Shown: positions 35,840-45,374 of the stretch, piece by piece | Layout: every line of letters starts with the position of its first letter | Numbering within the stretch: position 1 is the first letter of the stretch | Assembly (NCBI GenBank): GCA_023388965.1 | Contig: JAEWFF010000015.1 | Coordinates: forward strand, 28,985 to 92,984 | Direction of reading: 5' to 3' | Origin: Pseudomonadota bacterium | Lineage (GTDB): Bacteria; Pseudomonadota; Alphaproteobacteria; Rhizobiales; Methylopilaceae | DNA: 64,000 nucleotides | Notes under the pieces: model-generated | What the model saw: only the letters and a program-made list of their open reading frames with translations | What the model was told of the DNA's origin: nothing | The model's database searches: none | Program-made: the position numbers and the translations under genes

Positions 35840-36799
35840 GTGCAGAGGAAAAGCCCGGTCATCATCGATCTGAAATTCGATCCGCAGCAGGTGGCGGCCG
35901 CCCTCAAGGGGGCATTCGCGGACCGTGAGGTCATCAACCTCCTCCATCCGGCCAACCGCAACCGCGATCTGTCGGATGTCGATTATGCGGTAGTCTGGAA
36001 GCCGGGCGCCGATCTCTTTTCCCGCGCGCGCAATCTCAAGGCGGTCTTCTCCGGCGGGGCCGGCGTCGATCACGTGCTGTCGCTGCCCGGACTTCCGGAT
36101 GCGCCGCTGGTGCGCTTCGTCGACCGCTCGCTCGCCACGCGCATGAGCGAGTGGGTGGCGATGCAGTGCCTTCTGCACCTGCGCCAGCATCTGGCCTACG
36201 AGGCCCAGCGCCGCCAGCGTATCTGGCGGGAGTTGGTCCAGCCGGAGGCGCGGGAGATCACCGTCGGCGTGATGGGTTTCGGCGTGCTCGGCCAGGATGC
36301 GGCCGTCAAGCTGAAGGCCCTCGGTTTCAACGTCATCGGCTGGTCGAGAAGCCGCAAGCAGGTGGAGGGTTTCGAGACCTACGACGCCGGCGGGTTCGAC
36401 GCCTTCCTTGCAAGGACTGACTTCCTCGTCGGCCTGCTGCCGCTGACCGCGGAGACTACGGGCATCTATAATACCGGCCTGTTCTCGCGGCTCTCCCGCA
36501 AGGGCCCCTTTGGCGCGCCGGTCTTCATCAATGCGGGTCGCGGCGGCAGCCAGATCGAAGCGGATATCGTCGCCAGCCTCGCCGACGGCACATTGCACGG
36601 CGCGTCGCTCGACGTCTTCGAGCAGGAGCCCCTGCCGCTCGAAAGTCCGCTCTGGTCGATGGAAAAGGTGTTCATCACCCCGCACGCCTCCGCCGCCTCG
36701 GACGTGAAGGCGCTGGTGGCCCATGTCGAGCGGCAGATCGCGCGTTTCGAGCGGGGCGAGCCGTTCGAGTTCCTGGTGGACCGCGCTTCCGGCTACTGA
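35840..36799 (+). CDS. ghrA: Glyoxylate/hydroxypyruvate reductase A
   Basis: A 319-residue D-2-hydroxyacid dehydrogenase of the GhrA group. The Rossmann motif GFGVLGQDAAVKL is near residue 140, the catalytic Arg is in NAGRGGSQI, the Glu in EQEPLPLESP and the His in ITPHASAAS. It reduces glyoxylate or hydroxypyruvate using NADPH. It differs clearly from the two hydroxyacid dehydrogenases in the duplicated blocks. The GTG start at 35840 follows ACAGGAC, 9 bases after yejF, so it is likely co-transcribed with the transporter. It converges with the NlpC/P60 gene. Confidence 0.88.
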   Translation: MQRKSPVIIDLKFDPQQVAAALKGAFADREVINLLHPANRNRDLSDVDYAVVWKPGADLFSRARNLKAVFSGGAGVDHVLSLPGLPDAPLVRFVDRSLATRMSEWVAMQCLLHLRQHLAYEAQRRQRIWRELVQPEAREITVGVMGFGVLGQDAAVKLKALGFNVIGWSRSRKQVEGFETYDAGGFDAFLARTDFLVGLLPLTAETTGIYNTGLFSRLSRKGPFGAPVFINAGRGGSQIEADIVASLADGTLHGASLDVFEQEPLPLESPLWSMEKVFITPHASAASDVKALVAHVERQIARFERGEPFEFLVDRASGY

Positions 36800-36807
36800 G
36801 CGATCCG

Positions 36808-37662
36808 TCAGGGACGGCGCAAGCCGGTCGGCTGCTGGTAAAGCCAGCCGATGCGGCGGATCGCCTCCTCCAGACCTTCCCGCGCGACGTTCATCGTATG
36901 GCCGTTGGCGTGCAGGATCGTCCGCTCGTCCTCCATGATGGCGACATGGCCCCGCCAGAAGACGAGGTCGCCGCGCCGCAAGGCTTCCCGTTCGATCGGG
37001 ACGCCGAGGCCGGCCGCCTGCATGTCGGAATCGCGCGGCGCCTTGCGACCGGCCATCATCATCGAAAGCTGCACGAGACCGGAGCAATCGATGCCGAAAC
37101 CGGAGCGGCCGCCCCACAGATAGGGGGTTTCGAGAAACCGCGCTGCGGTGGCGACATAATCGTCGTCCGGCGGCTCGCCAATGGCGATGCAATGGGCGGC
37201 CACCACGGACTGGCCGCCGGAGAGCGTCAGGTAACGGGTGCCGCGCATTTCGCTTTCTCCGGAAATCGTAAGCCGGCTACCCATCGAGAGCGTAAAGGCC
37301 GCCGGCGTCTTCAGGTCGTTTCCGGTATAGGCGAAGGTTCGCGGTGCGGCGACGATATGGGTGGCCGGCCCGCCGGTTTCGCGCAGCGCGGTTTCCGGCA
37401 GATAGCCGACATAGCCGTCGGCGTCCGCCTTCACCCAGGCCCAGCCTTCCGCACGGTCGAACAGGCGAACCGTTTCACCGAACAGCAGCTGCGTGTCGAT
37501 GCCGGCGGTCTCATCCGGCCGTGGACGCAGCGCCGCGACCGGAACGGCGACAGCGGCGGGCGTTCCCTCCACATAGCGTTCGGCGGCGACGATGCCGGCA
37601 AGACCGGCTTCGGCGAGATCGGGTCGGTAAGCGTTCAGGCGGCGGTCCGGAAGGACGGTCAT
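36808..37662 (-). CDS. NlpC/P60-family cell-wall hydrolase with SH3 domains
   Basis: A 284-residue protein. Residues about 30-155 form two SH3b-like modules (FGETVRLFDRAEGWAWVKA is one), and residues about 165-280 form the NlpC/P60 domain, with catalytic Cys in GIDCSGLVQLSM and His in WRGHVAIMEDERTILHANGH. Such enzymes (YkfC-type) cut gamma-D-Glu-DAP bonds in murein peptides. No classical signal peptide is seen, which suggests processing of recycled muropeptides inside the cell. It lies 9 bases downstream of the MarR gene on the same strand, within a MarR-aminopeptidase cluster. Confidence 0.88.
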   Translation of the reverse strand: MTVLPDRRLNAYRPDLAEAGLAGIVAAERYVEGTPAAVAVPVAALRPRPDETAGIDTQLLFGETVRLFDRAEGWAWVKADADGYVGYLPETALRETGGPATHIVAAPRTFAYTGNDLKTPAAFTLSMGSRLTISGESEMRGTRYLTLSGGQSVVAAHCIAIGEPPDDDYVATAARFLETPYLWGGRSGFGIDCSGLVQLSMMMAGRKAPRDSDMQAAGLGVPIEREALRRGDLVFWRGHVAIMEDERTILHANGHTMNVAREGLEEAIRRIGWLYQQPTGLRRP

Positions 37663-37671
37663 GGCGGTCTT

Positions 37672-38019
37672 CTAATCCAGCTTGCGGCCGGAGGCGATGA
37701 CGAGATCGCCCAGCCGTTCGAGATAAAGCGCGCCGTCGACCGTGCGGCGGATGACGACATTGCGGCGGTCGCGCTCGTCGCGGACGCGCGTCACCAGCCC
37801 CATCTCTCCCATCGTGTCGAGCGCACGGGTGATCACCGGCTTGGTCACGCCGAGCGTGGCGGCCAGCCCCCGCACCGTATGCGGCGGCGGCACAAGGTAG
37901 ATTTCCATCAGGATGGCGAACTGGCGCATGGTGAGATCGCGCCGGTCCTGACGCACCGTTTCCAGCATCACTGCATGCCAGAGGCCGAGCGCCTGCGATG
38001 GGGTCATGTCGAGCGGCAC
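37672..38019 (-). CDS. MarR-family transcriptional regulator
   Basis: A 115-residue winged-helix regulator: an N-terminal dimerisation helix (ALGLWHAVMLETV), the recognition helix-turn-helix TVRGLAATLGVTKPVITRALDTMGEMGLV (residues about 48-76) and the wing VRDERDRRNVVI. It is shorter than typical MarR proteins (about 140-160) at the C-terminus. It lies between the aminopeptidase gene and the NlpC/P60 gene on the same strand, which makes it a candidate local regulator of both, but no operator could be identified. Confidence 0.8.
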   Translation of the reverse strand: MPLDMTPSQALGLWHAVMLETVRQDRRDLTMRQFAILMEIYLVPPPHTVRGLAATLGVTKPVITRALDTMGEMGLVTRVRDERDRRNVVIRRTVDGALYLERLGDLVIASGRKLD

Positions 38020-38082
38020 GGGGCCTCCGGCGCGAATGGGTTTTCGTTACGCTACCGTATCGGTTCCCGGAAGAAAAGGGTT

Positions 38083-39477
38083 TCAGCCCCCCGCCTGCCG
38101 CAGATGATGGTAGAGCGCGCGCACCGCCTGCGCCTCGCCGCCGGCCGGCCCGTGCGGCCGTTCGGCCGGCGCCCAGCCGTAGATGTCGAAATGCGCCCAT
38201 CGGGCATTGCGTGTCACGAAGCGTTTCAGGAACAGCGCGGCGGTGACGGCGCCCGCCATGCCGCCGGCCGGCGCATTGGTCAGGTCGGCGATCCGGGCCG
38301 AGACGTCCTTCTCGTAGCCCTTCCACAGCGGCAGCCGCCAGAGCGGGTCGTCGGCGGCGACGCTGGCGGCGGAAAGATCGCGGGCAAGCGCCTCGTCGTC
38401 GGTGAAGAAGGGCGGAACGTCGGGGCCAAGCGCCACGCGCGCCGCACCGGTCAGCGTGGCCATGTCGACGACGAGATCGGCCTCTTCCTCGTCCGCATAG
38501 GCGAGCGCATCGGCAAGCACCAGCCGTCCCTCGGCGTCGGTATTGTCGATCTGCACTGTCAGGCCCTTGCGGCTCCGATAGATGTCGCCCGGCCGGAAGG
38601 CGTTGCCGGAGATGGCGTTTTCGACCACCGGCAGCAGCACGCGCAGCTCGATGTCGAGCTCCGCGTCCATGATCATCAGCGCAAGGCCGAGCACGTTTGC
38701 CGCCCCGCCCATGTCCTTCTTCATCAGCAGCATCGAGGCGGCGGGCTTGATGTCGAGCCCGCCGGTATCGAAGCATACGCCCTTGCCGACGAGCGTCACG
38801 CGCCGGTGGCCCTTTCGGCCCCAGCGTAGTTCAACGAGGCGCGGGGCTTCCGCAGAAGCGCGCCCGACCGCATGGATCAGCGGGAAATTCTCCGCAAGCA
38901 GATCGTCGCCGGCGATGGTGGTGACGGTGGCCCCGTAATGGCCGGCAAGCGACCGGATGGCCGCTTCCAGCGCTTCCGGCCCCATGTCGTTGGTCGGCGT
39001 ATTGATGAGGTCGCGGGTAAGGAACACGCCCGCCAGCTGCCGCTTCACGTCCGCGCCGTCCATCTCGTGCGGAAGGAGGAGCCTCGGCGTGTTTCCGCTG
39101 GAAGCCGCCTTGTAGCGGCTGAAGCGATAGCTGCCGAGACCGAAGCCGAGCGCCAGCTTGACGGCGTCGATCGCCGTCGTTTCGATGCGCCAGTCGCCGG
39201 GCGGCAGCAGCCGGGCAAGCTTGCCGGCAAGAAACGGTGTTTCGCGCGGCGTCTTGCCGAGGCCGAAGAGCGCGCCGCCGAGGCGGCCGTCGGTGGCGGG
39301 AAGGGGAACGAACGCGCCTGCCTCCGCGGCAAAGCCGGTCTTGCGCGCCCAGTCGAGAGCGGCGGGTTCGATCGTGCCGGCCTCGATTTCTCCGGGCGTA
39401 ACGGCAAAGACCGGCAGGGATGGACCCTGGCCGTCGTGGAAGGGGGAAGGGCGGTCGATGAACTGGAAGGCGGGCAT
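38083..39477 (-). CDS. Leucyl aminopeptidase family (M17) metallopeptidase
   Basis: A 464-residue M17 exopeptidase. The metal-binding and active-site segments are VGKGVCFDTGGLDIKPA (about residues 218-234, Lys and Asp ligands), MKKDMGGAANV, and the family signature NTDAEGRLVLADAL (about 295-308). It releases N-terminal amino acids from cytosolic peptides, as a hexamer with two metal ions. Together with the neighbouring NlpC/P60 enzyme and the upstream Yej importer it suggests a peptide-recycling neighbourhood, which is inference from context. The start at 39477 (MPAFQFIDRPSPF) lies 131 bases from the divergent tadD. Confidence 0.92.
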   Translation of the reverse strand: MPAFQFIDRPSPFHDGQGPSLPVFAVTPGEIEAGTIEPAALDWARKTGFAAEAGAFVPLPATDGRLGGALFGLGKTPRETPFLAGKLARLLPPGDWRIETTAIDAVKLALGFGLGSYRFSRYKAASSGNTPRLLLPHEMDGADVKRQLAGVFLTRDLINTPTNDMGPEALEAAIRSLAGHYGATVTTIAGDDLLAENFPLIHAVGRASAEAPRLVELRWGRKGHRRVTLVGKGVCFDTGGLDIKPAASMLLMKKDMGGAANVLGLALMIMDAELDIELRVLLPVVENAISGNAFRPGDIYRSRKGLTVQIDNTDAEGRLVLADALAYADEEEADLVVDMATLTGAARVALGPDVPPFFTDDEALARDLSAASVAADDPLWRLPLWKGYEKDVSARIADLTNAPAGGMAGAVTAALFLKRFVTRNARWAHFDIYGWAPAERPHGPAGGEAQAVRALYHHLRQAGG

Positions 39478-39608
39478 GGGACACTTTCTGCAAGGGGCGG
39501 GAATCGTGAAATTAACATTCTATTAGGGTTAACGGAATATTTCTGGAGCAAGGGTAGCGGCGCGATTCTTTCCGCCGCACCGGGATCGGGGCTCGGGGAA
39601 TTCGCAAC

Positions 39609-40418
39609 ATGACCGTTTCCGTCACACGCCATCTGCGCGCGGCCAGGCTTCTCGGTGGGGCGGCGCTGGTCGGGCTTGCCCTTTCCGGCTGCGCCGGCAA
39701 GAGCAACATCACCACGGGGTCGGTGCCGCAATCGGCCCGGGCGGCAGGCGAGATGAATGCGACCGAATTGCGCGGCGCTGCGGAAGCGGCCGGACGCGCC
39801 TATGAGAAAAACCCCAAGGATCGCAATATCGGCATGAACTATGCCAACGTCCTGCGCATGAACGGCCGCAACGATCAGGCGCTCGCCGTCATGCAGCAGG
39901 TCGCCATCTTCCATCCGAAGGACCGGGACGTGCTGGCCGCCTACGGCAAGGCGCAGGCGGCCGCCGGCCAGCTTGAGCAGGCGCTGGCCACCGTGCTGCG
40001 GGCGCAAACGCCCGACCGGCCCGACTGGCGGCTGCAATCGGCCGAAGGCGCCATCCTCGACCAGCTCGGCCGTACGGCCGAGGCCCGCCAGCGCTATCGC
40101 AAGGCGCTCGACCTGAAGCCGAACGAGCCGTCGGTCCTGTCCAATCTCGGCATGTCCTATCTTCTGGCCCGCGATCTCAAGACGGCCGAGACCTATATGC
40201 GTTCCGCCGTCGCCCAGCCGGGCGCCGACAGCAGCGTCCGCCAGAACCTGGCGCTGACCGTCGGCCTTCAGGGGCGCTTCCAGGAAGCCGAGACCATCGC
40301 CCGGCAGGAATTGACGGCCCAGCAGGCCGAGGCGAACGTCGCCTATCTGCGCTCGATGCTGACCCAGCAGAATGCCTGGAAGCAGCTCGCCGCCGACGAC
40401 AGCAAGAACACCAACTGA
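39609..40418 (+). CDS. tadD: Tetratricopeptide-repeat lipoprotein of the Tad pilus locus (TadD-like)
   Basis: A 269-residue outer-membrane lipoprotein candidate: signal ending in LSGCAG, with the lipidated Cys at about residue 30, followed by about five TPR repeats (for example NYANVLRMNGRNDQALAVMQQ and GRTAEARQRYRKALDLKPN). TadD acts as a pilotin-like factor for secretin assembly in Tad systems. The ATG at 39609 gives a good lipoprotein signal. It converges with tadC and is divergent from the aminopeptidase gene, in the usual position flanking the rhizobial tad cluster. Confidence 0.85.
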   Translation: MTVSVTRHLRAARLLGGAALVGLALSGCAGKSNITTGSVPQSARAAGEMNATELRGAAEAAGRAYEKNPKDRNIGMNYANVLRMNGRNDQALAVMQQVAIFHPKDRDVLAAYGKAQAAAGQLEQALATVLRAQTPDRPDWRLQSAEGAILDQLGRTAEARQRYRKALDLKPNEPSVLSNLGMSYLLARDLKTAETYMRSAVAQPGADSSVRQNLALTVGLQGRFQEAETIARQELTAQQAEANVAYLRSMLTQQNAWKQLAADDSKNTN

Positions 40419-40444
40419 ACCGACCGGACCCTTCGCAAAGCCGC

Positions 40445-40466
40445 TGATCCCGTCGGTACGGGATCA
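40445..40466. other. 9-bp perfect hairpin between tadD and tadC
   Basis: TGATCCCGT and ACGGGATCA form a 9-bp perfect stem around a 4-base loop in the 67-base gap between the converging tadD and tadC stops. There is no U-tract on either side; it may still block read-through in both directions. Confidence 0.5.
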
Positions 40467-40485
40467 ACGGCGGCGGCGGGTGTTT

Positions 40486-41469
40486 TCAGAACCGGTCGGC
40501 GACCTGGATCCCGGCCGGCCCGAGGATGACGGCGACCAGCACGGGCAGGAAGAACAGAATCATCGGCACGGTCAGCTTCGGCGGCAGCGCCGCGGCCTTC
40601 TTTTCCGCCTCGTTCATGCGCTGGTCGCGGCATTCCTGCGCCAGAACCCGGAGCGCCTGCGCCAGCGGCGTGCCGTAGCGTTCGGCCTGGATCAGCGCTT
40701 GCGTCACCGATTTCACCGTATCGAGGCCGACACGCGCGCCGAGGTTCTCATAGGCCGCGCGCCGTTCCTGAAGGAAGGAAAGCTCGGCATTGGTCAGCAC
40801 CAGTTCCTCGGCCAGCTCCGGCGAGGCCATGGCGATCTCATCCGCCACGCGCCTCAGCGCGACCTCGATGGAAATGCCGGATTCGACGCAGATCAGCATG
40901 AGATCGAGCGCGTCCGGCCATGCCCTGCGGATCGAGGCCTGCCGCTTGGTGACCTTGTTGGAGATGTAGAGGTTCGGCGCGTAGAAGCCGAGATAGGCGA
41001 TGCCGATCACCGCCAGCAGGCGCATGGGCATCGGCTTGTCGGCGAGATTGCCGAGATAGAAGATATAGAAGGAGCCGGCCGCCAGGAAGACGAAGGGCAG
41101 CACGAAGCGGGCGAAGAGAAAGACGTTGAGCGCGTTCTGGGAGCGATAGCCCGCCTGGCGCAGCCGGTTCACCGTATTGCCGTCGACCAGCGCCTCGCGC
41201 AGGTTCAGCCGTTCCACGATCTGGCGGACGGACGTATTGTTCTGGGCTCGCAGGCTGGCCTTGCCCTGTGTCGCCTCGGCGTGCTGGCGCGCGCGCTCGC
41301 GGGCGCGGATCTGGTCGCGCTCCAGCGCCACCGCCTTCATCCGCTTGCCGAGGTCGCCACGCTCGAAATAGGGCGCGGCGAGCGTGTAGAAGGTCGCAAG
41401 CACCGTGATCATCACGAGGGCGGGAAGCAGGACCGCCGGGTCGGTGAGCGTGGAGACGAGTCCGGACAT
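40486..41469 (-). CDS. tadC: Tad pilus inner-membrane platform protein TadC
   Basis: A 327-residue type II secretion F-domain protein (GspF/TadC): N-terminal membrane helix (about residues 10-30), a cytoplasmic helical stretch, then the T2SSF domain with VESGISIEVALRRVADEIA near residue 195 and QAERYGTPLAQALRVLAQECR near 265, and a final membrane helix (VPMILFFLPVLVAVI). It forms the assembly platform with TadB. It lies 12 bases downstream of tadB on the same strand in the cpaA-F/tadBC order. Confidence 0.93.
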   Translation of the reverse strand: MSGLVSTLTDPAVLLPALVMITVLATFYTLAAPYFERGDLGKRMKAVALERDQIRARERARQHAEATQGKASLRAQNNTSVRQIVERLNLREALVDGNTVNRLRQAGYRSQNALNVFLFARFVLPFVFLAAGSFYIFYLGNLADKPMPMRLLAVIGIAYLGFYAPNLYISNKVTKRQASIRRAWPDALDLMLICVESGISIEVALRRVADEIAMASPELAEELVLTNAELSFLQERRAAYENLGARVGLDTVKSVTQALIQAERYGTPLAQALRVLAQECRDQRMNEAEKKAAALPPKLTVPMILFFLPVLVAVILGPAGIQVADRF

Positions 41470-41481
41470 GATCGCGGGTTC

Positions 41482-42492
41482 CTAGATTTCGAAGTTGATC
41501 ATGTTGCGCATGATCACGATGCCGATCGTCATCCAGATCGCCGACAGGCCGAGGATCAGGTGGCCGCGGGGATCCTGGAACAGGATCACGATGTAATCCG
41601 GCGAGGTGAGATAGACGAGCAGCGCGACGATGAAGGGCAGCGCGCCGATGATCGCGGCGGAAGCCTTCGCCTCCATCGACAGCGCGTTGATCTTCGCCCG
41701 CATCTTGCGGCGCTCGCGCAGCACGCGGGAAAGGTTGCCGAGCGCCTCGGAAAGATTGCCCCCCGCCTGATTCTGGATGGCGATGACGATGGCGAAGAAA
41801 TTCACTTCCTGAAGCGGAATATTGGTGAACATGCGCGCGCAGGCGTCCGGCACCCCGAGACCCATCTGCTGCGCCTCGACGACGCGCCGGAACTCCGTCT
41901 TCACCGGCTCCTGCCCCTCGGCGGCGATGAGCCGCAGCGCGTCGGTGAGCGGCAGGCCCGCCTTGATCGAGCGCACCATGATGTCGAGCGAGTTCGGGAA
42001 TTCCTCCAGGAACCGCTTGAAGCGGCGCTTGATCAGGAAGCCGACGAACCAGCGCGGCAGGCCGGCCCCCGCGACGAAAGCGAGGCCGAGGCAGAGAAGC
42101 GGCGGCAGGCCGGCGATGAAGGCGAGCAGCAGTGCGGCGGCTCCGAAAAGCCCGCTGAAAAGATAGAAGCGGCCGACGCTGAGGGTCAGGCCGGCCTGAG
42201 CGAGCCTGGCCTTGATGCTGGTCGGAATGCGTTTGGTCTGTTCGCGCTGCTTCTTTTCCAGTTCCTTCAGCGAATCCTGCACGGATTTCCGGCGCTTGGA
42301 GATTTCCTGCATGCGGTCGCGGGCGGCCTTGGCCTTGGACTGGTCGGTCTCAGCCGCCTTCACCCGCCGCACGCGGGTCTCCGTCTTCTTCTCGGTCTCG
42401 ATCCGTGCGAACAGGAGCCCGTAGCAGAGGCCGCCGGTGGAAAGTGCCGCCAGCGCGATGATCGCCACTATGGTGATGTCCAGCCCGAACAT
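41482..42492 (-). CDS. tadB: Tad pilus inner-membrane platform protein TadB
   Basis: A 336-residue T2SSF-domain protein with an N-terminal membrane helix, an unusually charged cytoplasmic segment (residues about 35-95, rich in Lys/Arg/Glu: RRKSVQDSLKELEKKQREQ), two central helices and the F-domain SIKAGLPLTDALRLIAAEGQ near 190. It partners with TadC and the CpaF ATPase. The ATG at 42492 (MFGLDITIVAIIALAA) was chosen because it starts the hydrophobic anchor; the frame upstream runs into cpaF. It lies 19 bases downstream of cpaF. Confidence 0.93.
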   Translation of the reverse strand: MFGLDITIVAIIALAALSTGGLCYGLLFARIETEKKTETRVRRVKAAETDQSKAKAARDRMQEISKRRKSVQDSLKELEKKQREQTKRIPTSIKARLAQAGLTLSVGRFYLFSGLFGAAALLLAFIAGLPPLLCLGLAFVAGAGLPRWFVGFLIKRRFKRFLEEFPNSLDIMVRSIKAGLPLTDALRLIAAEGQEPVKTEFRRVVEAQQMGLGVPDACARMFTNIPLQEVNFFAIVIAIQNQAGGNLSEALGNLSRVLRERRKMRAKINALSMEAKASAAIIGALPFIVALLVYLTSPDYIVILFQDPRGHLILGLSAIWMTIGIVIMRNMINFEI

Positions 42493-42511
42493 GCCGCCGT
42501 CCCGTCTGCCC

Positions 42512-43999
42512 TCAGGGCTTTTCCATGGCGTCGAGCGTCGCCGCCAGGCGTTTGTCCTCGTTGAAGTAGCGCGCCCGATCCCAGAAATGCGGCTTGCCGA
42601 TGCCGGTTCCGGCATGGCGGCCGAGGATGCGCCCGTTGGCGTCTTCGCCTTCGATCTCGAAGCGCATCAGGTCCTGGGTGACGATGACGTCGCCCTCCAT
42701 GCCCACGACTTCCGTGACGTGGGTGATGCGGCGGGAGCCGTCCCGCAGGCGCGTGGCCTGGATGATGACGTCGATCGAGCCGGCGATGATCTCGCGCACC
42801 GTCTTGGCCGGCAGCGTATAGCCGCCCATGGCGATCATCGATTCCATGCGCGACAGGCATTCGCGCGGCGTGTTGGCGTGGATCGTGCCCATCGAGCCGT
42901 CGTGGCCGGTGTTCATCGCCTGCAGGAGGTCGAACACTTCCGGCCCGCGCACTTCCCCGACGATGATGCGCTCGGGCCGCATGCGCAGGCAGTTCTTGAT
43001 GAGATCGCGCATGGTGATCTCGCCCTCGCCCTCGATGTTCGGCGGGCGGGTTTCGAGGCGTACGACATGCGGCTGCTGAAGCTGGAGTTCGGCCGAATCC
43101 TCGCAGGTGATGATGCGCTCGTCGGTATCGATATAGCGGGTGAGGCAGTTGAGCAGCGTCGTCTTGCCCGAGCCGGTACCGCCGGAGATCACCAGATTGC
43201 ACCGCACACGGCCGATGATCTGGAGCAGCGTCGCACCTTCGGGCGTGATCGATCCGAACCGGACGAGCTGGTCGAGCGTCAGCTTGTCCTTCTTGAACTT
43301 GCGGATGGTCAGCGCGGTGCCGTCGATGGCCAGCGGCGGCGCGATGACGTTGACGCGCGAGCCGTCGGGCAGGCGCGCATCGCAGATCGGCGAGGATTCG
43401 TCGACGCGGCGACCGACCTGGCTGACGATGCGCTGGCAGATGTTCAAGAGCTGCTGGTTGTCGCGAAAGCGGATCTGCGTCTGCTCGACGCGGCCGGCGA
43501 CTTCGATGAAGACCTGCCGGGCGCCATTGACCATAATGTCGGCAATGTCGTCGCGCGCCAGAAGCGGCTCGAGCGGGCCGTAGCCGAGGACGTCGTTGCA
43601 GATGTCCTCGAGCAGTTCCTCCTGCTCGGAGATCGACATCGCGAAATTCTTGATCGCAATGATGTCGTTGACGATGTCGCGGATTTCCTCGCGCGCGGCG
43701 TCCGGCTCGAGCTTGGCGAGCTGCGACAGGTCGATCGTGTCGATGAGGGCGGAGAAGACCTGGCTCTTGGTGTCGTAATAGGCTTCGGAACGCGGCCGGG
43801 CCTGCGTTGCGACGCGTTTCGGCTCAGGGGCCAGCGGGGGCGTCGGATCGACCGCGCGCTTGGGCGCGGCGGAGCTTTCCGGCCCGCGCTCCACCGGACG
43901 TTCGTCAAGCGTCAGCGATTCGGAGACGGGCGCCGCGGGTGCGGGCCTGAATTCCGGAGTGTTGCGGCTTCCGCCTTCGTTTCCACGCTTGCCAAACAT
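42512..43999 (-). CDS. cpaF: Tad pilus assembly ATPase CpaF/TadA
   Basis: A 495-residue secretion ATPase of the CpaF family. A disordered N-terminal 80 residues precedes the catalytic core, with Walker A GGTGSGKTTLLN (about residues 274-285), the Asp box TCEDSAELQL, the Walker B region RMRPERIIVGEVRGPE, and the His box region MNTGHDGSMGTIHANT. It powers pilin extension and retraction in Tad pili. It lies between cpaE and tadB, all on the minus strand. Confidence 0.95.
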   Translation of the reverse strand: MFGKRGNEGGSRNTPEFRPAPAAPVSESLTLDERPVERGPESSAAPKRAVDPTPPLAPEPKRVATQARPRSEAYYDTKSQVFSALIDTIDLSQLAKLEPDAAREEIRDIVNDIIAIKNFAMSISEQEELLEDICNDVLGYGPLEPLLARDDIADIMVNGARQVFIEVAGRVEQTQIRFRDNQQLLNICQRIVSQVGRRVDESSPICDARLPDGSRVNVIAPPLAIDGTALTIRKFKKDKLTLDQLVRFGSITPEGATLLQIIGRVRCNLVISGGTGSGKTTLLNCLTRYIDTDERIITCEDSAELQLQQPHVVRLETRPPNIEGEGEITMRDLIKNCLRMRPERIIVGEVRGPEVFDLLQAMNTGHDGSMGTIHANTPRECLSRMESMIAMGGYTLPAKTVREIIAGSIDVIIQATRLRDGSRRITHVTEVVGMEGDVIVTQDLMRFEIEGEDANGRILGRHAGTGIGKPHFWDRARYFNEDKRLAATLDAMEKP

Positions 44000-44069
44000 C
44001 GTTATGCCCGTCGTCCCCCGGCCCCGCCATCGGTGCCCAAGATGGATTTCTGCCGTCGATCGGCAGCGC

Positions 44070-45353
44070 TCACGCGCTCTTCTTCTTCATCTTCAGGCGG
44101 CCCAGCAGATCGCCGATGCCGGCCTTCCGTTTCGATTTCATCTCGCTGCGTCCCGTCAGCACATGCGCCATCTCATGCACGATCTTGACGATGGCGTGCT
44201 GCGCGTCCGTCTCGCCCAGCATCCGGCCATTGTTTGCCGCATTGCCGAAGAGCAGCGGCTCGAACGGGATGACGGCCAGCGGCATGACGCCGAGCGGCTC
44301 GGAGAAATCGTCCGGGGAAATCTCCGGCCGCTTCGGCACGCCGGCCTGGTTAATGATCAGCTTGGGCGGCGCATCGTTGGGGCGCAGCTTGCGCAGCATG
44401 TCGATCAGGTTCTTCGTGTTGCGCAGATTGGCCAGTTCGGGCGTCGCCGTGATCACGATCTCGTCGGCCTGCGCCAGCGTCTGCCGGGTCCACCCCGTCC
44501 ATACATGGGGAACGTCGAGGATCACGGTCGGCGCGCTGCGCTGCGCGGTCTCGATCAGCGATGCGAACGCGTCCGCATCGAAATCGTAGATCCGGTCGAG
44601 CGTCGAAGGCGCGGCTAAGAGCGACAGGCGCTCGGCGCACTGGGCCAGCAGGCGGTCGAGATAGACCTCGTCGATGCGCTCGGGCGAGAACACCGCCTCG
44701 GCGATGCCCTGTGCGGGGTCCTGGTCGAAATTGATGTTGGCGGTGCCGAAGGCGAGGTCCATGTCGGCCACGACCACTTCCGACTGGAAAAGCGTCGACA
44801 GCGTCCAGGCAACGTTGTGCGCGATGGTCGAGGAGCCGACGCCGCCTTTGGCGCCGATGAAGGCGATGGAGCGCCCGATCGGCTCTGCATCGGGATCGAC
44901 GAAGATCTTGGCAATGTCGGCGACGATGTCGGCCATCGAGATCGGCGCGACGATGTATTCGGAGATGCCGAAGCGGATCAGCTCGCGATAGAGCGACACG
45001 TCATTGTGGTGGCCGATCACCACGACCTTGCTCGCCGGGTCGCAGACTTCGGCCAACTTCTCGAGCCTGCCGATCAGGTTTCTCGGTTCGTCGCGCGATT
45101 CGATGATGATCAGGTTCGGCGTCGGCGCCGTGTGATAGAACTCGATCGCCGTCTGGATGCCGCCCATGTGAACCTTCACATGCGCCTTGGCCATCCGGCG
45201 ATCCTCGGCGGCGCGCTCGATCGGCTGCGCCACCCCGTCGGTTTCGCAGAAAGCCTGGATCGAGATGCGCGGAACGGGCCGCAGCGCCTGCATCGCGGCG
45301 GCATCGGGCACGACGGCGTCGTTCGGATCGGTGGTGTAGGCCAGGTTTGTCAT
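44070..45353 (-). CDS. cpaE: Tad pilus localisation ATPase CpaE/TadZ
   Basis: A 427-residue protein with an N-terminal receiver-like domain (residues about 55-160, EFYHTAPTPNLIIIESRDEP) lacking a clear phospho-acceptor pattern, and a C-terminal MinD/ParA-like ATPase. The deviant P-loop is GAKGGVGSST, where a Ser replaces the second Lys of canonical MinD, as is common in CpaE. CpaE positions the pilus machine in the cell. Walker B is DVPHVWT-like. It sits between cpaD and cpaF in the expected order. Confidence 0.92.
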   Translation of the reverse strand: MTNLAYTTDPNDAVVPDAAAMQALRPVPRISIQAFCETDGVAQPIERAAEDRRMAKAHVKVHMGGIQTAIEFYHTAPTPNLIIIESRDEPRNLIGRLEKLAEVCDPASKVVVIGHHNDVSLYRELIRFGISEYIVAPISMADIVADIAKIFVDPDAEPIGRSIAFIGAKGGVGSSTIAHNVAWTLSTLFQSEVVVADMDLAFGTANINFDQDPAQGIAEAVFSPERIDEVYLDRLLAQCAERLSLLAAPSTLDRIYDFDADAFASLIETAQRSAPTVILDVPHVWTGWTRQTLAQADEIVITATPELANLRNTKNLIDMLRKLRPNDAPPKLIINQAGVPKRPEISPDDFSEPLGVMPLAVIPFEPLLFGNAANNGRMLGETDAQHAIVKIVHEMAHVLTGRSEMKSKRKAGIGDLLGRLKMKKKSA

Positions 45354-45374
45354 GTCGTTGCCCCCACGCTGTCC

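Noticed and set aside
44070..45353. Non-functional CpaE because the second P-loop Lys is Ser
   Set aside because: This change is common in the CpaE/TadZ family, so it is not a sign of decay.
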